64,000 bases of DNA from Jannaschia rubra. Its GTDB lineage: Bacteria; Pseudomonadota; Alphaproteobacteria; Rhodobacterales; Rhodobacteraceae. Numbering within the stretch: the stretch's first letter is position 1; each line of letters begins with the position of its first letter. Where the stretch lies: the NCBI RefSeq assembly GCF_001403735.1, contig NZ_CXPG01000011.1:1-64000 (forward strand). Direction: 5' to 3'. A program made the position numbers and the translations under genes. The notes under the pieces were generated by a model. The model saw only the letters and a list, made by a program, of their open reading frames with translations. It ran no database searches and was not told the DNA's origin. Below, in pieces: positions 50,985-59,624 of this stretch.

Positions 50985-51956
50985 ATGACCGGACTGAAAC
51001 ACGCCATTGCCGCGGCGCTGGCACTATCGGTAGCTCCGCTGGCGGCAGCCGCGCAGGACCGTCTGGCGTTCGGGGCGTCGAACGCGCAGTCGGCGCATTA
51101 CGCCTATTTCGCCGCGCTCGCCAAGATCGTGAACAACGCCTACCCGGACACCTATCAGGCCAGTGTGGTCGAGACGGGTGCGACGGTCGACAACCTCAAG
51201 CGGATGGAGCGGGGGCAACTCGACATCGGCCTCATCACCACCTCGGCGCTCTATCACGCCAACAAGGGCGTCAAGACGTTCGAGGATGGCGCCATCGACT
51301 CGCTCCTCCTGTGGGCCTATTCGCTCGCGCCTCAGAACGTGACCGTCCGTCAGGATAGCGGCGTGACGGAACTGGCCGGACTAGAAGGTCGCCGGATGGG
51401 GCCGGGGCAGCGCGGCTCCTCGACCGAGGCGACGTCCGAGGATGTCATGGCCGCCTTCGGGATCGCGCCGGAATGGGTGCGCGGATCGAACGGCGAACTG
51501 GCCGCGGCCATCAAGGACGACCGTGCCATCGGCTTCATCAAGTCCGCCGTCGGTACCGGGTTCGATGCGCTGACCACCGACATCGCCGCGTTCACGCCGC
51601 TTCAGGTGCTGGGCCTGTCCGAGGATCAGGTCGCCACCATCCAGGCCGAACTGCCGGAACTCAGCATCGTGGACATGCCCGGCGGCGAGATGGAGAACTC
51701 CGGCCCCTACCGGACCTGGGGCTTCATGATCGGGGTTTCGGCGCGGCCCGGACTGGACGAGCAGACCGCCTATGACCTGGTCAAGGTCGTGATGGAGGAC
51801 GAGGTCGAGCAGGCCACTGCCTTTCCGGCCGTCAAGGGGCTGAACCTCGCGGAGCAGACGCTGCAATACGCGACCTCGCCTCTGCATCCCGGCGCGATCC
51901 GCTGGTTCGAGGAGAACGGCTACGAGGTGCCCGACCGCCTGCGGCCCGCCGGCTGA
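50985..51956 (+). CDS. TAXI-family TRAP transporter solute-binding protein
   Basis: This 323-residue periplasmic binding protein starts at 50985 behind GGGGAGGAC. It has a signal peptide (HAIAAALALSVAPLAAAAQ). The TAXI (TRAP-associated extracytoplasmic immunogenic) signature is spread over FGASNAQSAHYAYFAALAKIVN, VETGATVDNLKRMERGQLDIGL, and GPGQRGSSTEATSEDVMAAFG. TAXI systems import dicarboxylates, glutamate or other organic anions using a Na+ or H+ gradient. The ligand is unknown. The matching permease follows after an intercistronic hairpin. Confidence 0.93.
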   Translation: MTGLKHAIAAALALSVAPLAAAAQDRLAFGASNAQSAHYAYFAALAKIVNNAYPDTYQASVVETGATVDNLKRMERGQLDIGLITTSALYHANKGVKTFEDGAIDSLLLWAYSLAPQNVTVRQDSGVTELAGLEGRRMGPGQRGSSTEATSEDVMAAFGIAPEWVRGSNGELAAAIKDDRAIGFIKSAVGTGFDALTTDIAAFTPLQVLGLSEDQVATIQAELPELSIVDMPGGEMENSGPYRTWGFMIGVSARPGLDEQTAYDLVKVVMEDEVEQATAFPAVKGLNLAEQTLQYATSPLHPGAIRWFEENGYEVPDRLRPAG

Positions 51957-51971
51957 GGCCGCGTCACCATC

Positions 51972-51997
51972 GCCCGCGCCGCACGACCGGCGCGGGC
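51972..51997 (+). terminator. Intercistronic GC-rich hairpin in the TAXI operon
   Basis: GCCCGCGCCG (51972-51981) and CGGCGCGGGC (51988-51997) form a perfect 10-bp stem with a 6-nt loop. A weak CGTTTG follows. It lies between the binding protein (stop 51956) and the permease (start 52018). It is a likely partial terminator or RNA-stabiliser that lowers permease expression relative to the binding protein. Confidence 0.6.
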
Positions 51998-52017
51998 CGT
52001 TTGCTCAAGAGGCGCAG

Positions 52018-53940
52018 ATGACGAGCCAGGATATCAACACGGCCGAGGCGACCGCGGCCGAAAAGCTGCCGCAGACGCTGCGCGAACGGGGGATCGCGGC
52101 GCTGTCGCTGTTCGTGGGGCTGTTCGTCTTCTACACCTCCTTCTTCGGCGCGTTCGAGACGCTGGTGCAGCGCGCCATCTTCGTGGCCCTCATCGCCTGC
52201 ATGGGCGTGATGCTGTTCCCGCTGGGACGCAGCCGCCGGTGGCGAGGCTTGGGCATCCTGATCGACCTCGGCATGGCGGCCTGGGTCTGCGTATCGGCCG
52301 GATACGTGATCGCCAACTTCACCGAAATCATGACGGGCCTGCCCTTCGCCGAACCGCTCGACGCCTGGCTGGGGTTCGGCACGCTTCTGGTTATCCTGGA
52401 GCTTGCACGGCGGTCGGCGTCGCTCGTCTTCCCGGTGATCGTGGGCGCGATGGTGGCCTATGCCTATTTCGGTGCGGCCATCCCCGGATCGTTCGGCCAC
52501 CGGGGTTTCGACGTCTATTACATCACCGAGGTCATGTTCCTGTCCGACCGGGGGCTGTGGGGAATGCTGGTCTCCATCGCCTCGACCACGCTGGCCGCAT
52601 TCATCCTGTTCGGCGCGCTGCTCCTGCACACGGGGGCGGGGCAGACGTTCTTCGACCTCTCGGCCCGCGCGGGCGGCGCGTCGCCGGGCGGTGCGGCCAA
52701 GATCGCCACGATCGCCAGCGGCCTGTTCGGCTCGATCTCCGGCTCCTCCGTCGCCAACATCGCCACGACGGGCAATTTCACCATCCCGCTGATGAAGCGC
52801 CTGAAATACCCCGCACCCTTCGCCGCCGCGGTCGAGGCGGTGGCGTCCACCGGGGGCCAGCTCGCCCCGCCGATCATGGGCACGGCGGCCTTCGTGATGG
52901 CCGAACTCGTTGGCGTGAACTACTGGACCATCGCAGCGGTGGCCTTCATCCCCGCCTTTCTTTTCTACCTCGGCGTCTTCACCACCGTCCATCTGATCGC
53001 CAAACGGCAGGGGCTGGGGCGGGTGGCGCAGGACGACCTGCCCGACTGGCGCGCCGCGCTGAACTGGCGACGGATGGCGCCCATCCTGGCCGGGGTCGGC
53101 GGGTTGGCCTGGGGCATCTGGAACGGCAATTCCATCGAACTGACGGCCTGCTTCGGGATGATCGGCATCATCGTCGCCTACGCCATCGCCACGCTCACCG
53201 GCGGCGGAACGCCGCGCGAGGTGGCCGCAACCCTGATCCGCGCTTTGCAGGACGGCGGCAAGGGCGTGGTGATCGTGGGCATCCTGCTGGTCGCGGCGCA
53301 GGTCTTCGTCGCGATGGTCAACCTGACCGGCGTGGGCGTGGCGGTGACGTCGCAGATCCTGAACCTCGCGGGCGACAACATCTGGATCATCGCGGTCATC
53401 ATGGCGGGCGTCTGCCTGATCGCCGGGATGGGTCTGCCCACCTCGGCCGCTTACGTGCTGGTTGCCGCCGTCTTCGCGCCGGTTCTGATCCAGCAGGGGC
53501 TGGACCCGCTGATGGTGCATATCTTCGTGCTCTACTATGCCGCGCTCTCGGTCATCACGCCGCCCGTCTGCGTCGCTGTCTTCGTCGCAGCGACCATCGC
53601 CGACGCGCCCTGGCTCCGCGTGGCGCGCGACACCCTGCGGCTGGGCGGCACGGCCTATGCGCTGCCCATGCTGTTCCTGGCCTACCCGGGCCTTCTGCTG
53701 AACGGCGGGCCGGAGGCAATCGCCCATGCCATCCTGTCGGGCGCCGTCTTCGTGCTCGCCTTCGCGGCGCTGTTCGCGGGCCAGCCGGTCTGGCGGCTGG
53801 GCATCGCATCCTCGGGGGTCTGGATCGGGATCGCCGTCCTCGCGCTCCTGCCGGGGTGGCTGCCGTCGCTGGCGGCGCTGGCGCTGCTTGTCGCGGCCTT
53901 CATGCCCGGGATTGCGAAAGCGCGGCCACGGGCGGTATAG
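52018..53940 (+). CDS. TRAP transporter permease, fused small and large subunits (TAXI type)
   Basis: This 640-residue protein combines the small TRAP subunit (about four N-terminal helices, residues 27-150) with the large DctM-like subunit (about 150-600), the normal fused layout for TAXI systems. Landmarks are LFGSISGSSVANIATTGNFTIPLMKR (about 240-265) and VASTGGQLAPPIMGTAAFVMAEL. The IAGMGLPTSAAYVLVAAV block (about residue 470) marks a second conserved repeat. The start is 7 nt after a GAGG site. It works with the TAXI binding protein upstream. Confidence 0.94.
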   Translation: MTSQDINTAEATAAEKLPQTLRERGIAALSLFVGLFVFYTSFFGAFETLVQRAIFVALIACMGVMLFPLGRSRRWRGLGILIDLGMAAWVCVSAGYVIANFTEIMTGLPFAEPLDAWLGFGTLLVILELARRSASLVFPVIVGAMVAYAYFGAAIPGSFGHRGFDVYYITEVMFLSDRGLWGMLVSIASTTLAAFILFGALLLHTGAGQTFFDLSARAGGASPGGAAKIATIASGLFGSISGSSVANIATTGNFTIPLMKRLKYPAPFAAAVEAVASTGGQLAPPIMGTAAFVMAELVGVNYWTIAAVAFIPAFLFYLGVFTTVHLIAKRQGLGRVAQDDLPDWRAALNWRRMAPILAGVGGLAWGIWNGNSIELTACFGMIGIIVAYAIATLTGGGTPREVAATLIRALQDGGKGVVIVGILLVAAQVFVAMVNLTGVGVAVTSQILNLAGDNIWIIAVIMAGVCLIAGMGLPTSAAYVLVAAVFAPVLIQQGLDPLMVHIFVLYYAALSVITPPVCVAVFVAATIADAPWLRVARDTLRLGGTAYALPMLFLAYPGLLLNGGPEAIAHAILSGAVFVLAFAALFAGQPVWRLGIASSGVWIGIAVLALLPGWLPSLAALALLVAAFMPGIAKARPRAV

Positions 53941-53976
53941 ACGCCCCCGAACTCATCTGAATTTCGGAGCAGATCC

Positions 53977-54720
53977 ATGGCAGGCCATTCCAAGTGGGCC
54001 AACATCCAGCACCGCAAGGGGCGCCAGGACAAGATCAGGGCAAAGCTGTTTTCCAAGCTGTCCAAGGAAATCACGGTTGCCGCCAAGATGGGCGACCCCG
54101 ATCCCGACAAGAACCCCCGCCTGCGCCTTGCCGTGAAGGAGGCCAAGGGCCAGTCCGTCCCGAAGGACGTGATCCAGCGCGCCATCGCCAAGGCGTCGGG
54201 CGGCGATGCCGAGACCTATGACGAGATCCGCTACGAAGGTTACGGCCCAGGCGGCGTCGCCGTCATCGTCGAGGCGATGACCGACAACCGCAACCGCACC
54301 GCCTCGTCCGTCCGCTCGATCTTTTCCAAGAGCGGCGGCAATCTGGGTGAGACCGGGTCGGTCGGCTTCATGTTCGACCGCAAGGGGCAGGTGATCTATC
54401 CCGCCTCCGTGGGCGACGCGGAAACCGTGTTGATGGCTGCGATCGAGGCGGGCGCCGAAGACGTGGAATCCGACGATGAAAGCCACGTCGTCTGGTGCGC
54501 CGACACCGACCTCGCCGTCGTCTCGACTGCGCTCGAGGATCAGTTGGGCGAAAGCGAGAGCACCAAGCTCGTCTGGCGGCCGACGACCACGACGGAACTG
54601 GATCTCGACGGGATGCAGTCGCTGATGAAGCTGCTCGACGCGCTTGAGGATGACGACGACGTCCAGTCCGTAACCGCCAACTTCGAAGCCAGCGACGAGG
54701 TCATGGCCCAGATCGAGTGA
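53977..54720 (+). CDS. YebC/PmpR-family DNA-binding regulatory protein
   Basis: This 247-residue protein is a standard YebC/PmpR-type protein. It begins [18 protein letters not shown], which is the family signature. It continues with [51 protein letters not shown], and [17 protein letters not shown]. YebC proteins act as transcriptional regulators in some species and as translation factors for polyproline-type stalls in others. The gene stands alone; ruvC, its frequent neighbour elsewhere, is not seen here. Confidence 0.95.
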   Translation: MAGHSKWANIQHRKGRQDKIRAKLFSKLSKEITVAAKMGDPDPDKNPRLRLAVKEAKGQSVPKDVIQRAIAKASGGDAETYDEIRYEGYGPGGVAVIVEAMTDNRNRTASSVRSIFSKSGGNLGETGSVGFMFDRKGQVIYPASVGDAETVLMAAIEAGAEDVESDDESHVVWCADTDLAVVSTALEDQLGESESTKLVWRPTTTTELDLDGMQSLMKLLDALEDDDDVQSVTANFEASDEVMAQIE

Positions 54721-54756
54721 CCCGGAACCACGGCCCGGCACATCGGGTTGGGGTCC

Positions 54757-55407
54757 ATGCCAGTCGATCCGCACCCCTTCGCCGGGCCTTTGCCCGAACA
54801 CCCCCACCTGCTGCGCACCCTCGGGTGGATTGCGTTGCTGGGGCCGGCCGTCTTCATCGCCATGCTGATCGTCGCGGATGTGGTCGTCCCCGACCACGAC
54901 TGGATCGCCGACACGGTCAGCGACCTTGGCGCGGGCAGATACGAATGGATCGCGGATGTGGGCATCTATGCCTATTCCGCCGCGCTTCTGGCCTGTGCGG
55001 TGGGTGCCGCCCACGCGCATCTGGGCGGCCGGGGATGGACGTTCGGTATCTACGGGTTGATCCTGCTGGGCCTGATCGTCTTCCTGATCGGCGCGCGCAA
55101 CGAATACGGCGACGGCGACAGCGAGGGATGGGAAATCCACTCCTATCTCGTGTGGGTGCTGGGCGCGCTGTTCGCGGCGGTGCCCTGGGCGATGTCCGAA
55201 GGGGCGGGCCGGATCGCGCCCGCGCTGAAATGGTCCTGCCGCGCGGTCACTGTCCTGTGGGTGCCGCTGGCGCCCCCCTTCTTCATCTTTCCGACCGGCT
55301 GGGACGGTCTTTATGAACGGATGCTGGGGGCGATCACCTTCGTGTTCGTCGTCTCGATCGGCTTCGCGCTCATCGGTCGGGCCCGCGCCATCGAGACCCG
55401 CATCTGA
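54757..55407 (+). CDS. DUF998 family membrane protein
   Basis: The ATG at 54757 gives 216 residues with six predicted membrane segments. It begins LRTLGWIALLGPAVFIAMLIVADVVVPDHDWIADTVSDLGAG. The motif D-W-I-A-D-T-V-S-D-L-G-A-G in the first loop is typical for DUF998. Function is unknown. The frame could start at a TTG at 54748, but the ATG is better. It shares direction with yebC, but is separate enough to have its own promoter. Confidence 0.82.
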   Translation: MPVDPHPFAGPLPEHPHLLRTLGWIALLGPAVFIAMLIVADVVVPDHDWIADTVSDLGAGRYEWIADVGIYAYSAALLACAVGAAHAHLGGRGWTFGIYGLILLGLIVFLIGARNEYGDGDSEGWEIHSYLVWVLGALFAAVPWAMSEGAGRIAPALKWSCRAVTVLWVPLAPPFFIFPTGWDGLYERMLGAITFVFVVSIGFALIGRARAIETRI

Positions 55408-55455
55408 CGGCACCGCAGCCTTGCACCGTCGCGCCGGAGCCGCCATTCCGGCGCG

Positions 55456-56049
55456 ATGACCTCGCTCACCTCCGGCTTCCTGCTCGGCGTCTCGCTGATC
55501 CTCGCCATCGGCGCGCAGAACGCCTTCGTCCTGCGGCAGGGCTTGCGGGGCGAGCACGTGATGGCCGTGGTGCTGACATGTGCCCTGTCGGATGCCGTAC
55601 TGATCGCGGCGGGCGTCGCGGGGTTCGGCATCCTGGTGCAGACGGTGCCGTGGATCGTGCCGGTCTTTCGCTGGGGTGGTGCCGCGTTCCTTTTGGCTTA
55701 CGGCGCGCGGGCGGCCTGGGCGGCGTGGCGGGGCGGCGGCGCGCTCCGGCCCGAGGGGCAGGCGGGCGGGCTGGGCCGGGCGGTGGCAACCTGCCTCGCC
55801 CTGACCTGGCTGAACCCGCATGTCTACCTCGACACGCTGGTTCTGCTTGGCTCCATCTCGACGCAGGCCGCGTCGCCCGTCCTGTTCGGGGCGGGGGCGG
55901 TGACGGCCTCCTTCGTGTTCTTCTTCGCGCTCGGCTACGGCGCGGCCTTGCTGCGCCCCGTGTTCGCCCGCCCGGCGGCGTGGCGGGTGCTCGATGCCGT
56001 GATCGCCGCGGTCATGTGGGCCATCGCCGCAAAGCTGGTTTCTGGCTAA
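55456..56049 (+). CDS. LysE/ArgO-family amino-acid exporter
   Basis: This 197-residue LysE-superfamily protein has six hydrophobic segments and the diagnostic N-terminus GFLLGVSLILAIGAQNAFVLRQGLRGEHV, where the GAQNAFVLRQG motif is typical of LysE/ArgO basic amino-acid exporters. Further motifs are CLALTWLNPHVYLDTLVLLGS. It probably exports arginine or lysine. An argP/lysG regulator, its usual partner, is not in the window. Confidence 0.93.
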   Translation: MTSLTSGFLLGVSLILAIGAQNAFVLRQGLRGEHVMAVVLTCALSDAVLIAAGVAGFGILVQTVPWIVPVFRWGGAAFLLAYGARAAWAAWRGGGALRPEGQAGGLGRAVATCLALTWLNPHVYLDTLVLLGSISTQAASPVLFGAGAVTASFVFFFALGYGAALLRPVFARPAAWRVLDAVIAAVMWAIAAKLVSG

Positions 56050-56088
56050 GGACCTTGCGGATGCCCCCGCCCCGGCCCATGGAAAGGC

Positions 56089-56985
56089 ATGACACCGCCC
56101 TCCCGCCCGTTGCAGGGCATCATGTGGATGATCCTGACCGGTCTGTGCTTCATCGCCGTCACGGCAGGGGTCAAATATTCCGCCCAAGGCCTGCCGGCCG
56201 CCGAAGCCGCCTTCCTGCGCTATCTGCTGGGGCTCGTGTTCCTGCTGCCGGTCGCCCGGACGCTGTTCGCCACGCGCCTGCCGGTCCGCGACGTGGGGAT
56301 GTTCGCGGCACGTGGCCTGCTGCACGCCTTGGGCGTCATGCTCTGGTTCTTTGCCATGACCCAGATCCCCATCGCCGAGGTCACGGCGATGAACTACCTC
56401 AACCCCGTCTACGTCACCATCGGCGCCGCCATTTTCCTGGGCGAGCCTCTGGCCCTGCGCCGCATCGGCGCGGTGATCGTGGCACTTCTGGGCACGGTCG
56501 TCATCCTGCGGCCCGGCTTCCGCGAGGTCGAACCGGGGCACATCGCCATGATCGTGACCGCGATCCTGTTCGGGGGGTCCTATCTTCTGGCCAAGCCGCT
56601 GTCGGATCGCAATTCGGCGACGATGGTCGTGGGGATGCTCTCGCTGACTGTGACGCTGGGCCTCGCGCCCTTCGCCTTTGTGGTCTGGGTCACGCCGACG
56701 ACGACGCAGGTGGCGTGGATGTTCCTCGTCGCGGCCTTCGCCACGGCGGGCCACTATTCGATGACGCGCGCCTTCGCGGCGGCACCCGTGTCGATCACGC
56801 AGCCGGTGACGTTCCTCCAGATGGTCTGGGCCGTGCTGCTCGGCTGGGCGGTCTTCGACGAGTCGCCGGACCTCTGGGTCATGGTCGGCGCCCTCATCAT
56901 CATCGCGTCGGTCAGCTTCATCGCCTGGCGCGAGGCGCGGCTGAAACGGCGCATCACCCCGCCGTCGCCGGCCACGAAAGGATAG
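56089..56985 (+). CDS. EamA/DMT-family transporter
   Basis: This 298-residue drug/metabolite transporter has ten hydrophobic segments in two repeats, each an EamA domain (about residues 8-140 and 150-280). Conserved parts include AEAAFLRYLLGLVFLLPVART and the repeat end AMNYLNPVYVTIGAAIFLGE. It probably exports a metabolite; the substrate is not inferable. The start at 56089 (MTPPSRPLQGIMWMIL) lies 39 nt after the LysE stop, so the two may be cotranscribed. Confidence 0.9.
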   Translation: MTPPSRPLQGIMWMILTGLCFIAVTAGVKYSAQGLPAAEAAFLRYLLGLVFLLPVARTLFATRLPVRDVGMFAARGLLHALGVMLWFFAMTQIPIAEVTAMNYLNPVYVTIGAAIFLGEPLALRRIGAVIVALLGTVVILRPGFREVEPGHIAMIVTAILFGGSYLLAKPLSDRNSATMVVGMLSLTVTLGLAPFAFVVWVTPTTTQVAWMFLVAAFATAGHYSMTRAFAAAPVSITQPVTFLQMVWAVLLGWAVFDESPDLWVMVGALIIIASVSFIAWREARLKRRITPPSPATKG

Positions 56986-57044
56986 GGCTGCATTAACGAT
57001 ATTTTAACTTCTGACTTGTCCGGGGCCGATTCCTGCGGCATTCC

Positions 57045-57713
57045 ATGGGCATGTTCAGACTTTGTTCACTTCTGCTGGCGATGCTCGCCGCTCCCGTTGC
57101 GGCGCAGACGCTGGCGGGGACGGTCCGCGTCATCGACGCCGATACCATCGACATCGGCGCCCCCGCGACCATCCGCCTGTTGGGCATCGACGCCGCCGAA
57201 GCCGACCAGACCTGCAGTGATGGCAATGCCGTCCTGCCCTGCGGCGCCATGGCGACGGAGGCGGCGCGGCGTCTGTATCACGGTCGACAGGCGAGCTGCC
57301 AAGTGCACCAGACCGACGTCTATGGCCGCGCCCTGGCCATCTGCTCGGTCGAGGGTCGCGACATCAACGCCGAACTCGTGCACCTTGGCATCGCGCGCGT
57401 CTACCGCGACGACCCGAGGTATTTCGAACAGCAGAAGGAGGCCGTCCTGCTGTCGCGCGGCCTCTGGGCCTACGACATGGTGGACCCAGCCGTCTGGCGG
57501 GCCGAGGGACGTGCCCGCAACGCAGCCAAGACGGCACCCGCGCCCCACGGCGACTGTGCCATCAAGGGAAACATCAGCGACAACGGCCGCATTTATCACT
57601 TGCCGGGCAGTCGGTCCTATGACCGGACGCGCATCGACGAAGGCCGGGGCGAGCGCTGGTTCTGTTCCGAGACGGAGGCCCGCGCCGCCGGCTGGCGCGC
57701 GGCCCGCGGGTAG
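57045..57713 (+). CDS. Secreted thermonuclease (SNase-like) with extra C-terminal domain
   Basis: This 222-residue protein has a signal peptide (FRLCSLLLAMLAAPVAAQ); an ATG at 57051 is an alternative start. It then has a staphylococcal-nuclease fold: VIDADTIDIG (calcium-site Asps), IRLLGIDAAEADQTC (equivalents of Arg35, Asp40 and Glu43) and TDVYGRALAIC (Arg87 equivalent). The catalytic set seems complete. A further C-terminal module from about residue 165 (GDCAIKGNISDNGRIYHLPG, RGERWFCSETEARAAGWRAA) is found in many secreted nucleases. It should degrade extracellular or periplasmic DNA/RNA. Confidence 0.92.
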   Translation: MGMFRLCSLLLAMLAAPVAAQTLAGTVRVIDADTIDIGAPATIRLLGIDAAEADQTCSDGNAVLPCGAMATEAARRLYHGRQASCQVHQTDVYGRALAICSVEGRDINAELVHLGIARVYRDDPRYFEQQKEAVLLSRGLWAYDMVDPAVWRAEGRARNAAKTAPAPHGDCAIKGNISDNGRIYHLPGSRSYDRTRIDEGRGERWFCSETEARAAGWRAARG

Positions 57714-57740
57714 GAAAGCCAACAGGTTACGGCGCGACGT

Positions 57741-58202
57741 TCACGCGGTTTCGTCGCCGCCCCCGCCTTCCACCTGCGTCTTGAAGTTCTCGAAGAACGT
57801 ATCCGCCATCTTCGCCGAAAAGCTGTCGATCAGGCGGGAGCCCAACTGCGCGATCTTGCCGCCCACCTTGGCATCGACGGCATAGCTGAGCTCCGTCCCC
57901 TCCTCGACCTCGGCCAGGGTGACGTTGGCGCCGCCCTTGGCGAAACCCGCCACGCCGCCCTTGCCTTCGCCCGAGATGCGATAGCTTTCGGGCGGCCGCG
58001 CATCCGTTACCACGACGGCCCCTTTGAAGGTGGCCTTCACCGGCCCGACCTTCTGCGTCACCACCGCCTCGAACCCGTCGTCCGGGTTGCCGGTCAACTC
58101 CGAGCATCCGGGGATGCAGGCGCGCAGGGTGTCGGCGTCGTTCAGCCGCGCCCAGACCACGTCGCGCGGCGCGGCGATGATGCGCGTTCCCGTCAGTTCC
58201 AT
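57741..58202 (-). CDS. CoxG-like SRPBCC-family protein
   Basis: This 153-residue protein belongs to the CoxG (carbon monoxide dehydrogenase subunit G) branch of the SRPBCC/START-like fold. It begins MELTGTRIIAAPRDVVWARLNDADTLRACIPGCSEL and has VGPVKATFKGAVVV and KGGANVTLAEVEEGTELSYAVDAKVGGKIAQLGSRLID. In CODH systems CoxG helps attach the enzyme to the membrane, but no coxSLM genes are near. A general lipid/quinone-type ligand role is possible. Three other reading frames in this stretch are noise. Confidence 0.9.
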   Translation of the reverse strand: MELTGTRIIAAPRDVVWARLNDADTLRACIPGCSELTGNPDDGFEAVVTQKVGPVKATFKGAVVVTDARPPESYRISGEGKGGVAGFAKGGANVTLAEVEEGTELSYAVDAKVGGKIAQLGSRLIDSFSAKMADTFFENFKTQVEGGGGDETA

Positions 58203-58256
58203 CCCGGCTCTCCCCCTCGTCCTGTCGCGACAGTCATGGCAGATGGAGTGGCGTGT

Positions 58257-59486
58257 TCACAAGCCGGAACCCGATGCGACCTGCCGGTTGCGCCGGATGG
58301 TCAGGACGATCGCGGCCAGACCGCACATCCCCGACGCCACCATCAGCAGCAGAAGCGGCAGCGTCCCGGATGCGGCCTGCGTCAACCAGGCCGCAATCAC
58401 CGACATCGCCGCGCCGACGCCCAGCATCATCGCCCCGCCCAGCCCCGATGCCGTCCCCGCCAGATGGGGTCGGACCGAAAGCATCCCGGCCGTCGCATTG
58501 GGCACGACCAACCCGTTGCCGAGCCCGAGGAACGTCATGAAGCCGAAGAACACCCAATGCGACGTGAACCCGCTCGCCGTCAGCAAGGCCAGCGCCACCA
58601 GCCCCCCGGCCTGACCCAGGCATCCCGTCACGATCATCCGGTCGATCCCGTAGATCGCCGAATACCGACCCGAGATGCCGTTGCCGATCATGTAGCCGAC
58701 CGCCGGCGCGCCGAAGAACAGGCCCAGTGTCTCGGGCGACATGCCGAAGACCTGTCGCCCGACGAAGGGCGCTCCGCCCAGGTAGGCGAAGAACGATCCC
58801 GACGCGAAGGCCGAGGCCGCGCAGTAACCCCAGAACCGGCGCGAGGTCAGGAGCGCCGGATACTGCCGGACCTGCGCGAACAGGCTCGCGGTGGATCGCG
58901 GCGCCGTCTCGCCCAGGTCGCGCCACGTGAGCAGCCACAGTCCGGCGCCCGCCGCCAGCAGGAGCCAGAAGTTGGCCTTCCACCCGAAGGACGTCTCCAG
59001 CACCCCGCCCACGTAGGGCGCGAGCATCGGCACCACGGACATGCCCATGGTGACATAGCCCAGCATCGACGCCGCCTTGTCCTGCGGATAGAGGTCGCGC
59101 ACCACCGCCCGCGACAGCACCATCGCCGCCACGACGAAGGCCTGCGCCATGCGGAAGGCGAGGAAGATGCCGATGGTCGGCGCCCAGAGACACCCCAGCG
59201 TCGCCAGCATGAACAGCACCAGCCCCGTCAGGATCACCGGGCGTCGGCCATAGCGGTCCGACACCGGCCCCACGAACAGTTGCAGCACGGCGTTGACCGC
59301 CAGATACAGCCCGACCGACAGGCCCATGATCGCATCGGTGGTCGAGAAATGGGCCGCCATCGCCGGCAGCGACGGCAGGAACAGGTTCATCGACAGGGTC
59401 GACACCCCCACCAGCGCCACCAGCGTCAGGATATGCGGCGGGCTGCGGACGGGGCGCAGCGACGGGGGGTCGGTCAGGGTGGCCAT
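58257..59486 (-). CDS. Bcr/CflA-family MFS multidrug exporter
   Basis: This 409-residue MFS protein has twelve hydrophobic segments. It shows the Bcr/CflA pattern: FLPSLPAMAAHFSTTDAIMGLSVGLYLAVNAVLQL (N-terminal), GPVSDRYGRRPVILTGLVLF (the MFS A-motif), and AAMVLSRAVVRDLY with the conserved LSRAxVRD motif (about residue 145). Members export chloramphenicol, bicyclomycin and similar molecules, or sulfonamides. The actual substrate is unknown. It is divergent from the BaiN-type gene. Confidence 0.92.
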   Translation of the reverse strand: MATLTDPPSLRPVRSPPHILTLVALVGVSTLSMNLFLPSLPAMAAHFSTTDAIMGLSVGLYLAVNAVLQLFVGPVSDRYGRRPVILTGLVLFMLATLGCLWAPTIGIFLAFRMAQAFVVAAMVLSRAVVRDLYPQDKAASMLGYVTMGMSVVPMLAPYVGGVLETSFGWKANFWLLLAAGAGLWLLTWRDLGETAPRSTASLFAQVRQYPALLTSRRFWGYCAASAFASGSFFAYLGGAPFVGRQVFGMSPETLGLFFGAPAVGYMIGNGISGRYSAIYGIDRMIVTGCLGQAGGLVALALLTASGFTSHWVFFGFMTFLGLGNGLVVPNATAGMLSVRPHLAGTASGLGGAMMLGVGAAMSVIAAWLTQAASGTLPLLLLMVASGMCGLAAIVLTIRRNRQVASGSGL

Positions 59487-59624
59487 CCGGCCTTGCTACG
59501 CCGATCCAGACGCGCTGTCTGCCTACGGGAATGCACAGACGGTTGTGCGGCATTGGCGGGCGATTGCGACCGGCGCCGGGGCGACCTAGAACCCTTGGCG
59601 GAACCAGGCACCCGAAAGGCCCGC

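Noticed and set aside
53953-56754. Minus-strand open frame of 933 codons
   Set aside because: It is antisense to yebC, DUF998, LysE and EamA, all with clear families, and shows no motif of its own.
57741-58202. CO-dehydrogenase maturation locus suggested by the CoxG-like gene
   Set aside because: No coxSLM, coxD or coxE genes are near and the SRPBCC fold is widespread, so a CO-oxidation role is unsupported.
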